Position numbers and translations under genes: made by a program
Assembly (NCBI GenBank): GCA_964393215.1
Contig: CAYMSW010000010.1
Coordinates: 1 to 20,918 of the forward strand
Direction: 5' to 3'
Origin: CAYFNK01 sp964393215
GTDB lineage: Archaea; Nanobdellota; Nanobdellia; SCGC-AAA011-G17; PNOQ01
DNA: 20,918 nt
In this document: one piece after another, positions 1 through 7,040 of the stretch
Position numbering within the stretch: the first letter of the stretch is position 1
How the letters are laid out: each line of letters begins with the position of its first letter
The notes under the pieces: generated by a model
What the model was told of the DNA's origin: nothing
Seen by the model: the letters and a program-made list of their open reading frames with translations, nothing else
Databases searched by the model: none

Positions 1-628
1 CTCCTACTTCTGCAGTAATACTTGTATTAGTAGCAGAGTTTATCCTAAACACCTGTCCCAAGAAACTCATATCCATTGGATTACTACTACTTACAACGCC
101 AGTCACATTAATGTGTTCATCAAATACATAACAGTATTTTAAAGCGTCTTTTTTAAGCTCCAACTTAGTATCCGTCTCATATTTCTCATCACTACTAGTC
201 AAACTTGTCTCAACATCTAAGTCATCAGCAGTATTACTTATCTCAAGCTGAGTATGTATATTATAGCTTGTTCCACTGATAGTTACAGTTTCATCAATAA
301 AGATGTCAGAGTTACTATCATCATAAGTTGTATCTAAGTTACCACTTGCTGCCACATTTTCTTGCAACTTTACCTCTTCAGTATCTATCTGACCACCAAG
401 TCCTGCGGCAACCTCGGTTGCAAAGCCATCAAAGTATGTCTTCAATGTACTTCTAGCAGCAGAATCTTCGGTGCTTCCTATAACCATAGCTGTGCTTACA
501 TAACTGTCGCTTACCACAAATGGTTCTGGTAGCTCAGCCAAGTCAGCTGCTACAGCTCCACCTATCGACATACCTAGCATTGCAAAGCCAGTACCGACGG
601 CAGAAACCTTTCTAATAAAATTTTTCAT
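1..628 (-). CDS. S-layer protein, N-terminal part (cut by left edge)
   Basis: The first 209 residues are visible; the C terminus lies beyond base 1. The N terminus has a basic start (MKNFIRK), a small-residue hydrophobic stretch and an AVAA/DL cleavage region near residue 28, followed by DLAELPEPFV. This Ala-Asp-Leu-x-x-x-Pro-x-Pro-Phe-Val pattern is typical of mature N termini of the S-layer family of methanogens and DPANN archaea. The rest is Thr/Ser/Asp-rich, beta-type sequence with few Cys. It would be exported by Sec, cut by signal peptidase I and form the surface lattice. The ATG at 628 is preceded by a strong Shine-Dalgarno element (GGAGGTG, minus strand of 638-644) 9 nt away, unlike most genes here. 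The family call rests on the N-terminal pattern alone. Confidence 0.8.
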   Translation of the reverse strand, partial: MKNFIRKVSAVGTGFAMLGMSIGGAVAADLAELPEPFVVSDSYVSTAMVIGSTEDSAARSTLKTYFDGFATEVAAGLGGQIDTEEVKLQENVAASGNLDTTYDDSNSDIFIDETVTISGTSYNIHTQLEISNTADDLDVETSLTSSDEKYETDTKLELKKDALKYCYVFDEHINVTGVVSSSNPMDMSFLGQVFRINSATNTSITAEVG

Positions 629-706
629 TTAAACAAACACCTCCATGTTTGGAATAAATATTATTTTTTCTTCACCTCTTTTTATCATCACCATCGTCGT
701 CATCAC
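629..706 (-). CDS. possible leaderless 25-aa upstream ORF of the S-layer gene
   Basis: An open frame starts GTG-ATG (706 or 703) and ends with TAA at 631-629, directly against the S-layer ATG (TAAATG). The peptide begins with several Met and ends MEVFV. The GTG lies about 27 nt downstream of the centre of a TATA-like box at 730-737, the same spacing as other leaderless starts in this window. The S-layer Shine-Dalgarno sits inside the last codons of this ORF, so translating it would carry ribosomes to the S-layer start. It may instead be untranslated leader; no homology is recognised. Confidence 0.35.
   Translation of the reverse strand: MMTTMVMIKRGEEKIIFIPNMEVFV
638..644 (-). promoter_or_regulatory. 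Shine-Dalgarno of S-layer gene
   Basis: GGAGGTG on the minus strand, 9 nt from the ATG at 628. The continuation GTTTGTTTAAATG is shared with the signal peptidase/TFS junction at 8176-8190. Confidence 0.75.
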
Positions 707-729
707 TATTTAATTTTAAGCCACTATCG

Positions 730-779
730 TCTATAAACTAGTTAAAACAGGTAGATTATCTGTTTATAAACATTTATAG
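730..779 (-). promoter_or_regulatory. multi-TATA promoter region of the S-layer gene with inverted repeat
   Basis: Three TATA-like boxes face the S-layer gene: CTATAAAT (772-779), TTTATAAA (763-770) and TTTATAGA (730-737). The first two would start transcription near 749 and 740, giving a leader over 110 nt. The third would start near 706-707, at the GTG of the small upstream ORF. Between them lies an inverted repeat AAACAG-N9-CTGTTT (745-765), a possible operator. Stacked boxes fit a highly expressed or regulated gene. This 217-base gap (629-845) holds nothing else I recognise. Confidence 0.55.
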
Positions 780-792
780 TTTTTAGTATAAT

Positions 793-797
793 AAAAA
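793..797 (-). terminator. weak oligo-T tract after the prepilin operon
   Basis: A minus-strand T5 tract in an AT-rich stretch about 50 nt past the operon's last stop codon. It is a plausible archaeal oligo-U terminator but too short to be sure. Confidence 0.25.
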
Positions 798-845
798 CAT
801 CCAATTTTAAAGAATTTAAGCAATAGAAGCTCTAAAACAACAAAA

Positions 846-1268
846 TTAATTTTCCCTACAAAGCCGTACAAACATCTCATCACCACTAATCAAAACAACG
901 TGTCCAGATGCAACTGTAGATGCACAACTAGTCGTTTTCACGACGGGAGTACTTTCATCAGCGCATTTCAGCTCAAAATAAAAGTCTTCATCCAAATAAC
1001 TTCCTCCATTGGCTTCCATACTAGATTCAATATCTCCACAAGAACTACTATCACCGACGCAGCATTCTAAAGCAAAATCTTCAAAACTACTTGCACCAAT
1101 TGAAACTTGTCTCAAGGAATTAAGAAAATTATTGGCCCTACTAGACAAAAACCTATCATTATCAATTTCATCTTTACCTGAATATTTGATAAAAAATAAC
1201 CCTAACAAAACTAACAAAATAAGTATCACAACAAGTCCTATAGCCTCAATTTGGCCCTTTTTCACCAT
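846..1268 (-). CDS. prepilin-like class III signal peptide protein (140 aa)
   Basis: A short basic leader MVKKG is followed by Q and a hydrophobic helix of about 22 residues (IEAIGLVVILILLVLLGLFF). This is the layout of archaeal class III signal peptides, cut between Gly5 and Gln6 by FlaK/PibD-type peptidases before assembly. The soluble domain (residues about 30-140) is acidic with six Cys, including a CC pair, so it could be disulfide-bonded outside the cell. Last gene of the operon: its ATG overlaps the terminal Trp codon and TGA of the gene before by 7 bases (ATGGTGA). The C-terminal domain is not recognised; pilin-like minor subunit is inferred from the signal peptide and context. Confidence 0.75.
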   Translation of the reverse strand: MVKKGQIEAIGLVVILILLVLLGLFFIKYSGKDEIDNDRFLSSRANNFLNSLRQVSIGASSFEDFALECCVGDSSSCGDIESSMEANGGSYLDEDFYFELKCADESTPVVKTTSCASTVASGHVVLISGDEMFVRLCREN

Positions 1269-1693
1269 TCTACCGCCAACTTTGCCATAGTTTTCCTCTC
1301 ATTTACTGGATCATACAAGCAAACAGGAGAGCTAAACTTCCTAGTATTCTGTCCGGCATCCAACGAATCATACAGTGTTATCTCGTCAATTTTCAGCCGT
1401 TTCCGCCCAAAATCATAATATCCCGTATCAAAAACCAACGCTTTCTTCTTATCTATACACCAATCTGCTTCAATTCCAAGCTCAGAGACCTTCAATTCAG
1501 GCAAATTTGGGAGAACTTCAATCAATCCCTTAGCCTTTTCATCCAAATATTGAGCATTATCGGCCCTAATATCGTTAACAGTATATCTGTAAAAAACAAT
1601 TAATCCAATTGCAATTATTACTGTAACTATAAAAATAACAACTGCAGTTTCTTGTATCTGTAATTGTCCTTTCTTCAGAATACCACCCCGCAA
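1262..1693 (-). CDS. prepilin-like class III signal peptide protein (143 aa, start uncertain)
   Basis: The leader ends LKKGQ, followed by LQIQETAVVIFIVTVIIAIGLIVFY, a class III signal peptide with cleavage after Gly. The exported domain has two Cys and mixed alpha/beta sequence and is not recognised. No ATG fits: the listed start is a TTG at 1693 inside the previous gene. An alternative is the CTG at 1678-1676, which overlaps the previous gene's TGA as CTGA, lies 4-5 nt after GGGGTGG, and would give a leader (MKKGQ) identical to that of the 159-aa paralogue-like gene at 2435-2914. It ends in Trp-TGA, which contains the ATG of the next gene. Confidence 0.7.
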   Translation of the reverse strand: MRGGILKKGQLQIQETAVVIFIVTVIIAIGLIVFYRYTVNDIRADNAQYLDEKAKGLIEVLPNLPELKVSELGIEADWCIDKKKALVFDTGYYDFGRKRLKIDEITLYDSLDAGQNTRKFSSPVCLYDPVNERKTMAKLAVEW

Positions 1694-2418
1694 CCAATAT
1701 CACTCAACGCTCTATTTTTATCTTCTAAAGCATCTGTACTCGAACTCAAACTAAGAGAACTTAATTCATTTCTCAACCCAAAATAAAGATCACCACATCC
1801 AGGCATATTTGATGCCTTGCCACTATAAATATCTCTCACATTCCTAAACTTTTCTTCTAACAAACTAACACCACAATTATAATTATCTTCATTAGAAACC
1901 ATTCTTGCATAAACAAAAGCTAAATCTTCACCTGGTGCTGCATTCACAACAACATCTGGATTTACATTATCAACTTGTATTCCTTCTGGCAGTCCATCAG
2001 CAAAACCAGGAGCACCAACAACAGCAACAGTTTTCCTTGGATCAAAAACATAAACAATATTATCAACTCTAAACGGATGTTTAAATTCCCTGCTCCAAAT
2101 AATTAATTCCCGGGCATTCTCGGCATCATCACCAAAAATAACATAATCATATTCCTGTCTATGATTCTTATTAATAACAAATTGATCACACAAAAAATTA
2201 ATATCAAAACTTCTACCAATGTCAAAGGTCTTATACTGAGCAGTTGATTTAGAACTTAAAAAAATCTGATCTAAACCTCTTGCAATCTCAGCATCATTTC
2301 TTGATTCTCTAAGATCCATATATTTAACTGCAAAGCCAGCAAAGATTGAAAGAATTATAGCACCAGCAATAACAACAAATATCCAATTAAACTGCATACC
2401 TTGCCCTCTTTTTCCCAT
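1675..2418 (-). CDS. prepilin-like class III signal peptide protein (247 aa)
   Basis: MGKRG is followed by Q and a hydrophobic helix (about residues 9-32), so cleavage is expected after Gly5. The exported domain of about 210 residues is the longest of the pilin-like set with only short low-complexity stretches, and has four Cys (two as CG pairs near the C terminus). ATG at 2418 lies 16 bases past the stop of the preceding gene and has no Shine-Dalgarno. A TATA box (2441-2448) centred 26.5 nt upstream suggests its own leaderless promoter inside the operon. The family of the exported domain is not recognised. Confidence 0.75.
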   Translation of the reverse strand: MGKRGQGMQFNWIFVVIAGAIILSIFAGFAVKYMDLRESRNDAEIARGLDQIFLSSKSTAQYKTFDIGRSFDINFLCDQFVINKNHRQEYDYVIFGDDAENARELIIWSREFKHPFRVDNIVYVFDPRKTVAVVGAPGFADGLPEGIQVDNVNPDVVVNAAPGEDLAFVYARMVSNEDNYNCGVSLLEEKFRNVRDIYSGKASNMPGCGDLYFGLRNELSSLSLSSSTDALEDKNRALSDIGCGVVF

Positions 2419-2434
2419 AACATTAATTTTATTA

Positions 2435-2914
2435 TTACTGTTTAAATATCTTTACATCAGTTGCACGTTTCTCTAAAACAACACCTTCAAAACTTTCAAC
2501 ACAGAAATCCTGTTCAACATATAATTTCTCAAAACTTCTTCCCTCATATTTTCCACCAACGAAAACATTTTCTTCAACACCAGGAGAATTAAACTTTTCA
2601 TCTAAATATGCAATCAGTATTTCATCTTCTGGTTCTAAACTTTCAACATAATTCTCATTCTCAACAACAAAACATATCTCAGTAGCTTCATCAGGAACTC
2701 TCAAATTTTCTAATGATTTTGTACTTCCAAAAGATTCCGCATAAACAACATTTATTTCATTATCAAAATTATTTAAAAAATCTGCATAGTCAACATCTTT
2801 TTCAAAATCAATCAAATTATTAACCATTCTAAAACCAAAGAAAAGAATTAGTGCAATCACAATGATCGCAAAAATATAAACAAACGGTTGCCCAATAACT
2901 TGTCCCTTCTTCAT
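2435..2914 (-). CDS. prepilin-like class III signal peptide protein (159 aa)
   Basis: MKKG is followed by Q and VIGQPFVYIFAIIVIALILF, a minimal class III signal peptide with cleavage expected after Gly4. The exported domain is strongly acidic (many Asp/Glu) with two Cys, and its last 30 residues (KLYVEQDFCVESFEGVVLEK) look beta-rich. The ATG at 2914 follows the preceding gene's TAA after two bases, so translation is probably coupled. The function is inferred as a minor pilin-like or pseudopilin subunit; no specific family is recognised. Confidence 0.75.
   Translation of the reverse strand: MKKGQVIGQPFVYIFAIIVIALILFFGFRMVNNLIDFEKDVDYADFLNNFDNEINVVYAESFGSTKSLENLRVPDEATEICFVVENENYVESLEPEDEILIAYLDEKFNSPGVEENVFVGGKYEGRSFEKLYVEQDFCVESFEGVVLEKRATDVKIFKQ
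2441..2448 (-). promoter_or_regulatory. TATA box of an internal operon promoter
   Basis: TATTTAAA on the minus strand, centred 26.5 nt from the ATG at 2418, with the purine-rich BRE-like GTAAAGA just upstream. It lies within the last codons of the 159-aa gene. Confidence 0.5.
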
Positions 2915-2916
2915 TT

Positions 2917-4596
2917 TTATGGATAGATCGTAAATGTTATTTCTTGTTCAAGAATATCCCTACATTTGGTATAGTAAACATCAGAGTCCAAAACAGTTTG
3001 ATGCTCTCTGCCATCTCCGCTAGAAACCGTAGCAGTTCCATCTACAAAGTCAAATCCGGGATCATCATTCGAAAATCTACACTCTGCTGGTTTACTCAAA
3101 TAGAAGTACAAAGCATTTCCCCTGGTATAAATTCTCAACAACCTTGGAGGTCCAGCGTCAACACTAAACTCTATAGTCTCCTCATCAAAATTACCATACT
3201 CATCATAACAGCTAACTTGTATAGATACATCTTCAGTTTCATTAAACTCAAACAAATGAGTACTCACTTCAGTACCTGTATCATCAAACTCATCCTCTTC
3301 TCCGTTGTAGACATAAGAACAAGTTGCAGCCCTATTTGTCGTGACAGTTAAAGTTGCTTCTGCACCTAAATAAGTTCCAGTTGGTGCATCAATATTTGTA
3401 ATTTCCAATGGTGTTGAACCAGTCAACATAAATTCATAACTTGGTACTAAAACATTTTGATCTTCAGTAGTATCCATACAACTAAAGTAGAAAGTGCTAT
3501 CTTCTCCTTCTTCCAAACCCGTAAGCACAGTATCACACTGATAATTTCCATTGTTATCATCAAGTTCACAAACAAACTCATTGGCCATGTCTTCATACTC
3601 TTCAAACTCATCTGTACTCCATCTACATCCTTCAACGCCGGTAAAGTCAAAAACACTCATGGAAAACTCAATTTCAGTTAAACCAGCCTGAACAAAAGAA
3701 CCGCTCTCAACAATGGTACCTAAAATAACTGGAGGCTGAATATCTGGAGCAGAAATAAAATCAAAACTCAAAGCATAATCGTAGTTCATATTATAACCAC
3801 AATTATTTCCGCACCTTATATAAAAATTACAAGTTCCCTGATTCTCACAATAATTCAAAAACTCTTCATCAATATCACCCAAAGTAAATGTAAAGTAATG
3901 GTCTCTATTATAGTTTGTATCACCACCAAGCCAAATATTATTTTCATCATCATCAAAGTCAACACCAATTGTAGCAGAAATTTTACAATTACTAAACTGA
4001 TCTGTATCTATCTTAAATGCAACTGTAGAAAATTCTTCTATTGGATCCAACAAAACACATCCATTGCTAGTATGCTGAGTTTGTATTCTTGAACCATCAT
4101 CCAAAACTATTGCTTCACAATTAACTACTTCAGGAGCATCGACATCTTCACACTCTTTTTTATAACAAACACCCCTACCGTTGTTCTCCTCATATTCACA
4201 CAAAGAACCTATTGCCTTACACCTATACTCAGTACATTTATCAAAATAAGTTTCATCATTACAAATCTCACAATCATATCCACTAGTCGGCGGACTATAA
4301 TCTCCACAAGAGCCTCCTGCAGCAGCAATACCTCCAAAAATAGCTCCAGCAACCCCGGCCACAACAATCACCCATGCTTCAACTTCATCTACCGAACCTA
4401 CAATCAAACCAACAGCACCACCTGCTGCAGCACCAACCGGACCAAAGAATCCACCAATTCCAACACCAATTGCACCTGCACTCAATTCAAAACTATTCTT
4501 ACTAATAAAAGAAGGAACTCCTGCAGAATTAACAACAAAGATAAAAAGAACTACAAAAACCATAATACTAAGTCCATTTCTCAGTCTTTTATTCAT
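2917..4596 (-). CDS. large secreted Cys-rich protein with glycine-zipper segment and Ig-like domains (559 aa)
   Basis: N terminus: a signal or membrane segment (residues about 8-27), then a long Gly/Ala-rich hydrophobic stretch (about 38-95) with GxGxGG and GAxxGG patterns like glycine-zipper hairpins. Residues 96-165 are Cys-dense (CxxC and CxxxxC spacings). The remainder looks like three or so Ig-like beta domains (about 290-395, 397-480, 482-559), each with a paired-Cys 'CRxS'/'C-Y-D' type pattern often seen in DPANN surface proteins. About 23 Cys in all. ATG at 4596 overlaps the preceding TGA as ATGA, so it is translated with the 552-aa neighbour. Probably an envelope-anchored adhesin or a structural part of the pilin-like system; exact function unknown. 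Confidence 0.65.
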   Translation of the reverse strand: MNKRLRNGLSIMVFVVLFIFVVNSAGVPSFISKNSFELSAGAIGVGIGGFFGPVGAAAGGAVGLIVGSVDEVEAWVIVVAGVAGAIFGGIAAAGGSCGDYSPPTSGYDCEICNDETYFDKCTEYRCKAIGSLCEYEENNGRGVCYKKECEDVDAPEVVNCEAIVLDDGSRIQTQHTSNGCVLLDPIEEFSTVAFKIDTDQFSNCKISATIGVDFDDDENNIWLGGDTNYNRDHYFTFTLGDIDEEFLNYCENQGTCNFYIRCGNNCGYNMNYDYALSFDFISAPDIQPPVILGTIVESGSFVQAGLTEIEFSMSVFDFTGVEGCRWSTDEFEEYEDMANEFVCELDDNNGNYQCDTVLTGLEEGEDSTFYFSCMDTTEDQNVLVPSYEFMLTGSTPLEITNIDAPTGTYLGAEATLTVTTNRAATCSYVYNGEEDEFDDTGTEVSTHLFEFNETEDVSIQVSCYDEYGNFDEETIEFSVDAGPPRLLRIYTRGNALYFYLSKPAECRFSNDDPGFDFVDGTATVSSGDGREHQTVLDSDVYYTKCRDILEQEITFTIYP

Positions 4597-6251
4597 AATA
4601 TTTCTTGACTCCCATCTGATACAATAGGTATATCATCCCCACCATCTTCTTCCACGGGATCCGAGGTATCCTCTCCAGTCTGCTCATCAGCACCCCAAGT
4701 TCCCGTAAACAACCATTTAAGAGGATAGTAAAGACCATAACTTAAGGCATACTTCCCTGCTGTCCCAAAGAAACTTCCTACTCCTCCCAACTTACCAATT
4801 AGACCTCCGACATACGGTGCACCCCATGCAGCGAACGCTCCAATTCCTGCACCCCAAAGAGCACCTTGCCACCACTCAAGACCACCATCGAAACCACAGT
4901 CACCAAAACTCCAGCACTCGTTATCATCACAAATATTATTCCAACCATCACCACATTTACCACACCTAGAATTTCCAGCAGCCATAGCATAAATTGGTTT
5001 AGGCCAACACTCATTCTTACCAGCAGTATTTAACACACAAAACAGATCATTATTATTACAAGTACCTTCACTCATTCCAACACATGACCAAGCCTCATTC
5101 TCAACACATTGAGCGGTACTTGTGTCTCCATCCTGCTGAACACAAACACTTTCTCTTAAAACATCACAGCTATCAACATGAATCTCACCAAGTACACAGG
5201 AATAAACATAATGCCTTGCTCCAGGAGAATTCCTTTCATGATACCAATCAACAAACCTCTCAATACTTCCTCCACTAAGATAAGATAAAGAACACCAAGA
5301 TTCCCCATTCATTCTAGTATTCACACCATCCAAATGCTCAGCAGTCATTTTTATCTCCACAGGAACACTTTCTCCAGTCAAAGGATAATACTCTTCAATT
5401 TCAAAAATATCTCCCACATCGCAATTAACATCGACACACTGATATTCTCCTCCAGTTCTCCCACAAACAGTTCCATCATTTATATAATCACAATTACCAA
5501 TAACATTGGGGCTTCCAGTTTGAATAGTTCCATCATAAACAACTCCAACCATATTCTCTAACTGGTCTTCCGAATCGTACCAAAATACATCTTCCCCACC
5601 GGGACCACAACTCTTGTAATCTTCCTTCCTATTTTCACACTGACCTACAAATTCATTATTACTACACAACAAACCCGGATTAAAATCTCCTGAACACGCA
5701 GAAGCAGTTGTTCTTGTACAAGAGTCTGCAGAAACACAACAGCCCTCAGTATCTGTCATATGTAAATAACATTCGTTGACAGTTTGCCACTCTGTACTAA
5801 AATCATAATCCAATCCAAGTGCCTCGGCCTGAAGCCTACATTCCAAAGCAGTAATTCCGCTAAAACATTGATTCCTTATAACACAAGACCCAATAGAACA
5901 ATCACTAAGAGCTCCACATGTAGGATCATCTTCTCTTGGAACTCCTCCTTGAGCCAAACATTGAATCCTGGTCATTCCTGCAGAACAAACACCGGTGTCA
6001 TCAACACAACACACGGGCTGACATAAATCAGTTTGAGAACAAGAAAATTGATTGAATCCAAAATTTCTTCCTAACTCTTCACTAAAATCCGAACTACATT
6101 GATTTGGATCTGGAGTAGTTACACAAAAAGAATCTCCATCGCTTTCGCAACAAACAGATCCTTCTACCTCGTCAGCTTCAACAAAAGAGATAAAATTAAA
6201 GAAAGCAAACATCATAATGAATACCATTCCCAAGGCTTTTACCTTTTTCAT
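4593..6251 (-). CDS. large secreted Cys-rich repeat protein with C-terminal hydrophobic Gly-rich segment (552 aa)
   Basis: Start chosen at the ATG at 6251, which overlaps the preceding TGA as ATGA and gives a clean signal peptide (MKKVKALGMVFIMMFAFF...VEA, cut near 26). A 45-base longer frame exists but adds a poor leader. Residues about 30-185 hold four imperfect repeats of the form (C)C-x5-6-C-x6-C, e.g. CCVDDTGVCSAGMTRIQC. About 41 Cys in total imply heavy disulfide bonding outside the cell. Residues about 458-518 are hydrophobic and Gly-rich, followed by an acidic tail. It resembles the 559-aa partner in layout but with the hydrophobic segment at the other end. It is probably a surface-structure protein; no named family is recognised. 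Confidence 0.65.
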   Translation of the reverse strand: MKKVKALGMVFIMMFAFFNFISFVEADEVEGSVCCESDGDSFCVTTPDPNQCSSDFSEELGRNFGFNQFSCSQTDLCQPVCCVDDTGVCSAGMTRIQCLAQGGVPREDDPTCGALSDCSIGSCVIRNQCFSGITALECRLQAEALGLDYDFSTEWQTVNECYLHMTDTEGCCVSADSCTRTTASACSGDFNPGLLCSNNEFVGQCENRKEDYKSCGPGGEDVFWYDSEDQLENMVGVVYDGTIQTGSPNVIGNCDYINDGTVCGRTGGEYQCVDVNCDVGDIFEIEEYYPLTGESVPVEIKMTAEHLDGVNTRMNGESWCSLSYLSGGSIERFVDWYHERNSPGARHYVYSCVLGEIHVDSCDVLRESVCVQQDGDTSTAQCVENEAWSCVGMSEGTCNNNDLFCVLNTAGKNECWPKPIYAMAAGNSRCGKCGDGWNNICDDNECWSFGDCGFDGGLEWWQGALWGAGIGAFAAWGAPYVGGLIGKLGGVGSFFGTAGKYALSYGLYYPLKWLFTGTWGADEQTGEDTSDPVEEDGGDDIPIVSDGSQEIL

Positions 6252-7003
6252 CTTCCAATAGCGAAATAAATTCTCGACTCCTCCCCAACAACCCAATAAA
6301 CCAAATTATCAGGATAATCAACATGATCTGAAAAAATTTCAACTCCTCTTGAAGGATCTATATTGTACTCAGTAGTATCAAATTCACCATCAACTACTTC
6401 ACTATTTGCAACTAACAACACAGAGTCATAAAGTTTTCCAAATTCAGTAGGATAAAAAACAACATAATCTGAGACTATTGCTTCTCCATCTCCAGAACCA
6501 ATGTCAATAGGAAAACTAACAGAAGATCTTATCGTATCATCTAACACACTAACAGAAACACTTGGTTCATCGAAAGACAAAGAAACGCCTGCATTTTCAA
6601 AACTGGAAAAGTCACATTCTTCCAAAGAAGATAGAACAACATCAGCCAAGTCATCTTCAATAGCGCCCCTTAATCTGGCCCTATTAATTTTCTCATCACC
6701 TTCCACAGTTACCAACTTATTAATCCAAACACCTTGGTATCTATACGCATGCGCTTCATTCAACTCAAAGTAACCTGCAAAGGCTAACAAGTGCGGAATG
6801 CTATCACTTAAACCAGTGGAAACACAATCCCTAACTTTCTCTCTTATCGGTTCAACTTGAGAGCCAACAAATAATTCACCACCCTCTCCACCAATATCAA
6901 GCCGAGAAAAAGCTCCACTCATATACAAAAGAAAACCTACAACTGCAACAAGAATTATTCCTAAGATTACAAAAACAGTTACTTGACCTCTTTTATTAAA
7001 CAT
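6248..7003 (-). CDS. prepilin-like class III signal peptide protein (251 aa), first gene of the surface operon
   Basis: With the start at 7003 the protein begins MFNKRG, then Q and a hydrophobic helix VTVFVILGIILVAVVGFLLY, so cleavage is expected after Gly6. A longer frame from 7048 overlaps the PCNA gene. The shorter start is preferred because a TATA box lies 27 nt upstream and because it gives a normal short prepilin leader. The exported domain of about 220 residues has two Cys and beta-rich sequence ending SRIYFAIGR. It opens the operon running to 846 and its stop overlaps the next ATG (ATGA). A major or initiating pilin-like subunit is a guess from position. Confidence 0.75.
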   Translation of the reverse strand: MFNKRGQVTVFVILGIILVAVVGFLLYMSGAFSRLDIGGEGGELFVGSQVEPIREKVRDCVSTGLSDSIPHLLAFAGYFELNEAHAYRYQGVWINKLVTVEGDEKINRARLRGAIEDDLADVVLSSLEECDFSSFENAGVSLSFDEPSVSVSVLDDTIRSSVSFPIDIGSGDGEAIVSDYVVFYPTEFGKLYDSVLLVANSEVVDGEFDTTEYNIDPSRGVEIFSDHVDYPDNLVYWVVGEESRIYFAIGR

Positions 7004-7025
7004 AGCAAACAAATTCCTTTCTAAA

Positions 7026-7034
7026 CTTATAAAA
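7026..7034 (-). promoter_or_regulatory. leaderless promoter of the prepilin operon
   Basis: TTTTATAAG on the minus strand, preceded by the BRE-like CGAAAC, centred about 27 nt from the ATG at 7003. It lies in the 37-base gap after the PCNA stop codon and separates PCNA from the surface operon. Confidence 0.65.
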
Positions 7035-7040
7035 GTTTCG

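Noticed and set aside
2944..3351. Plus-strand open frame of 135 codons opposite the 559-aa gene
   Set aside because: It lies wholly antisense to a gene with a signal peptide, Cys pattern and operon context, has no promoter spacing or family signature, and reads as low-complexity shadow sequence.
6252..6296. 15-codon N-terminal extension of the 552-aa protein
   Set aside because: The inner ATG at 6251 forms an ATGA overlap and exposes a standard signal peptide; the extension reads through the previous gene's end.
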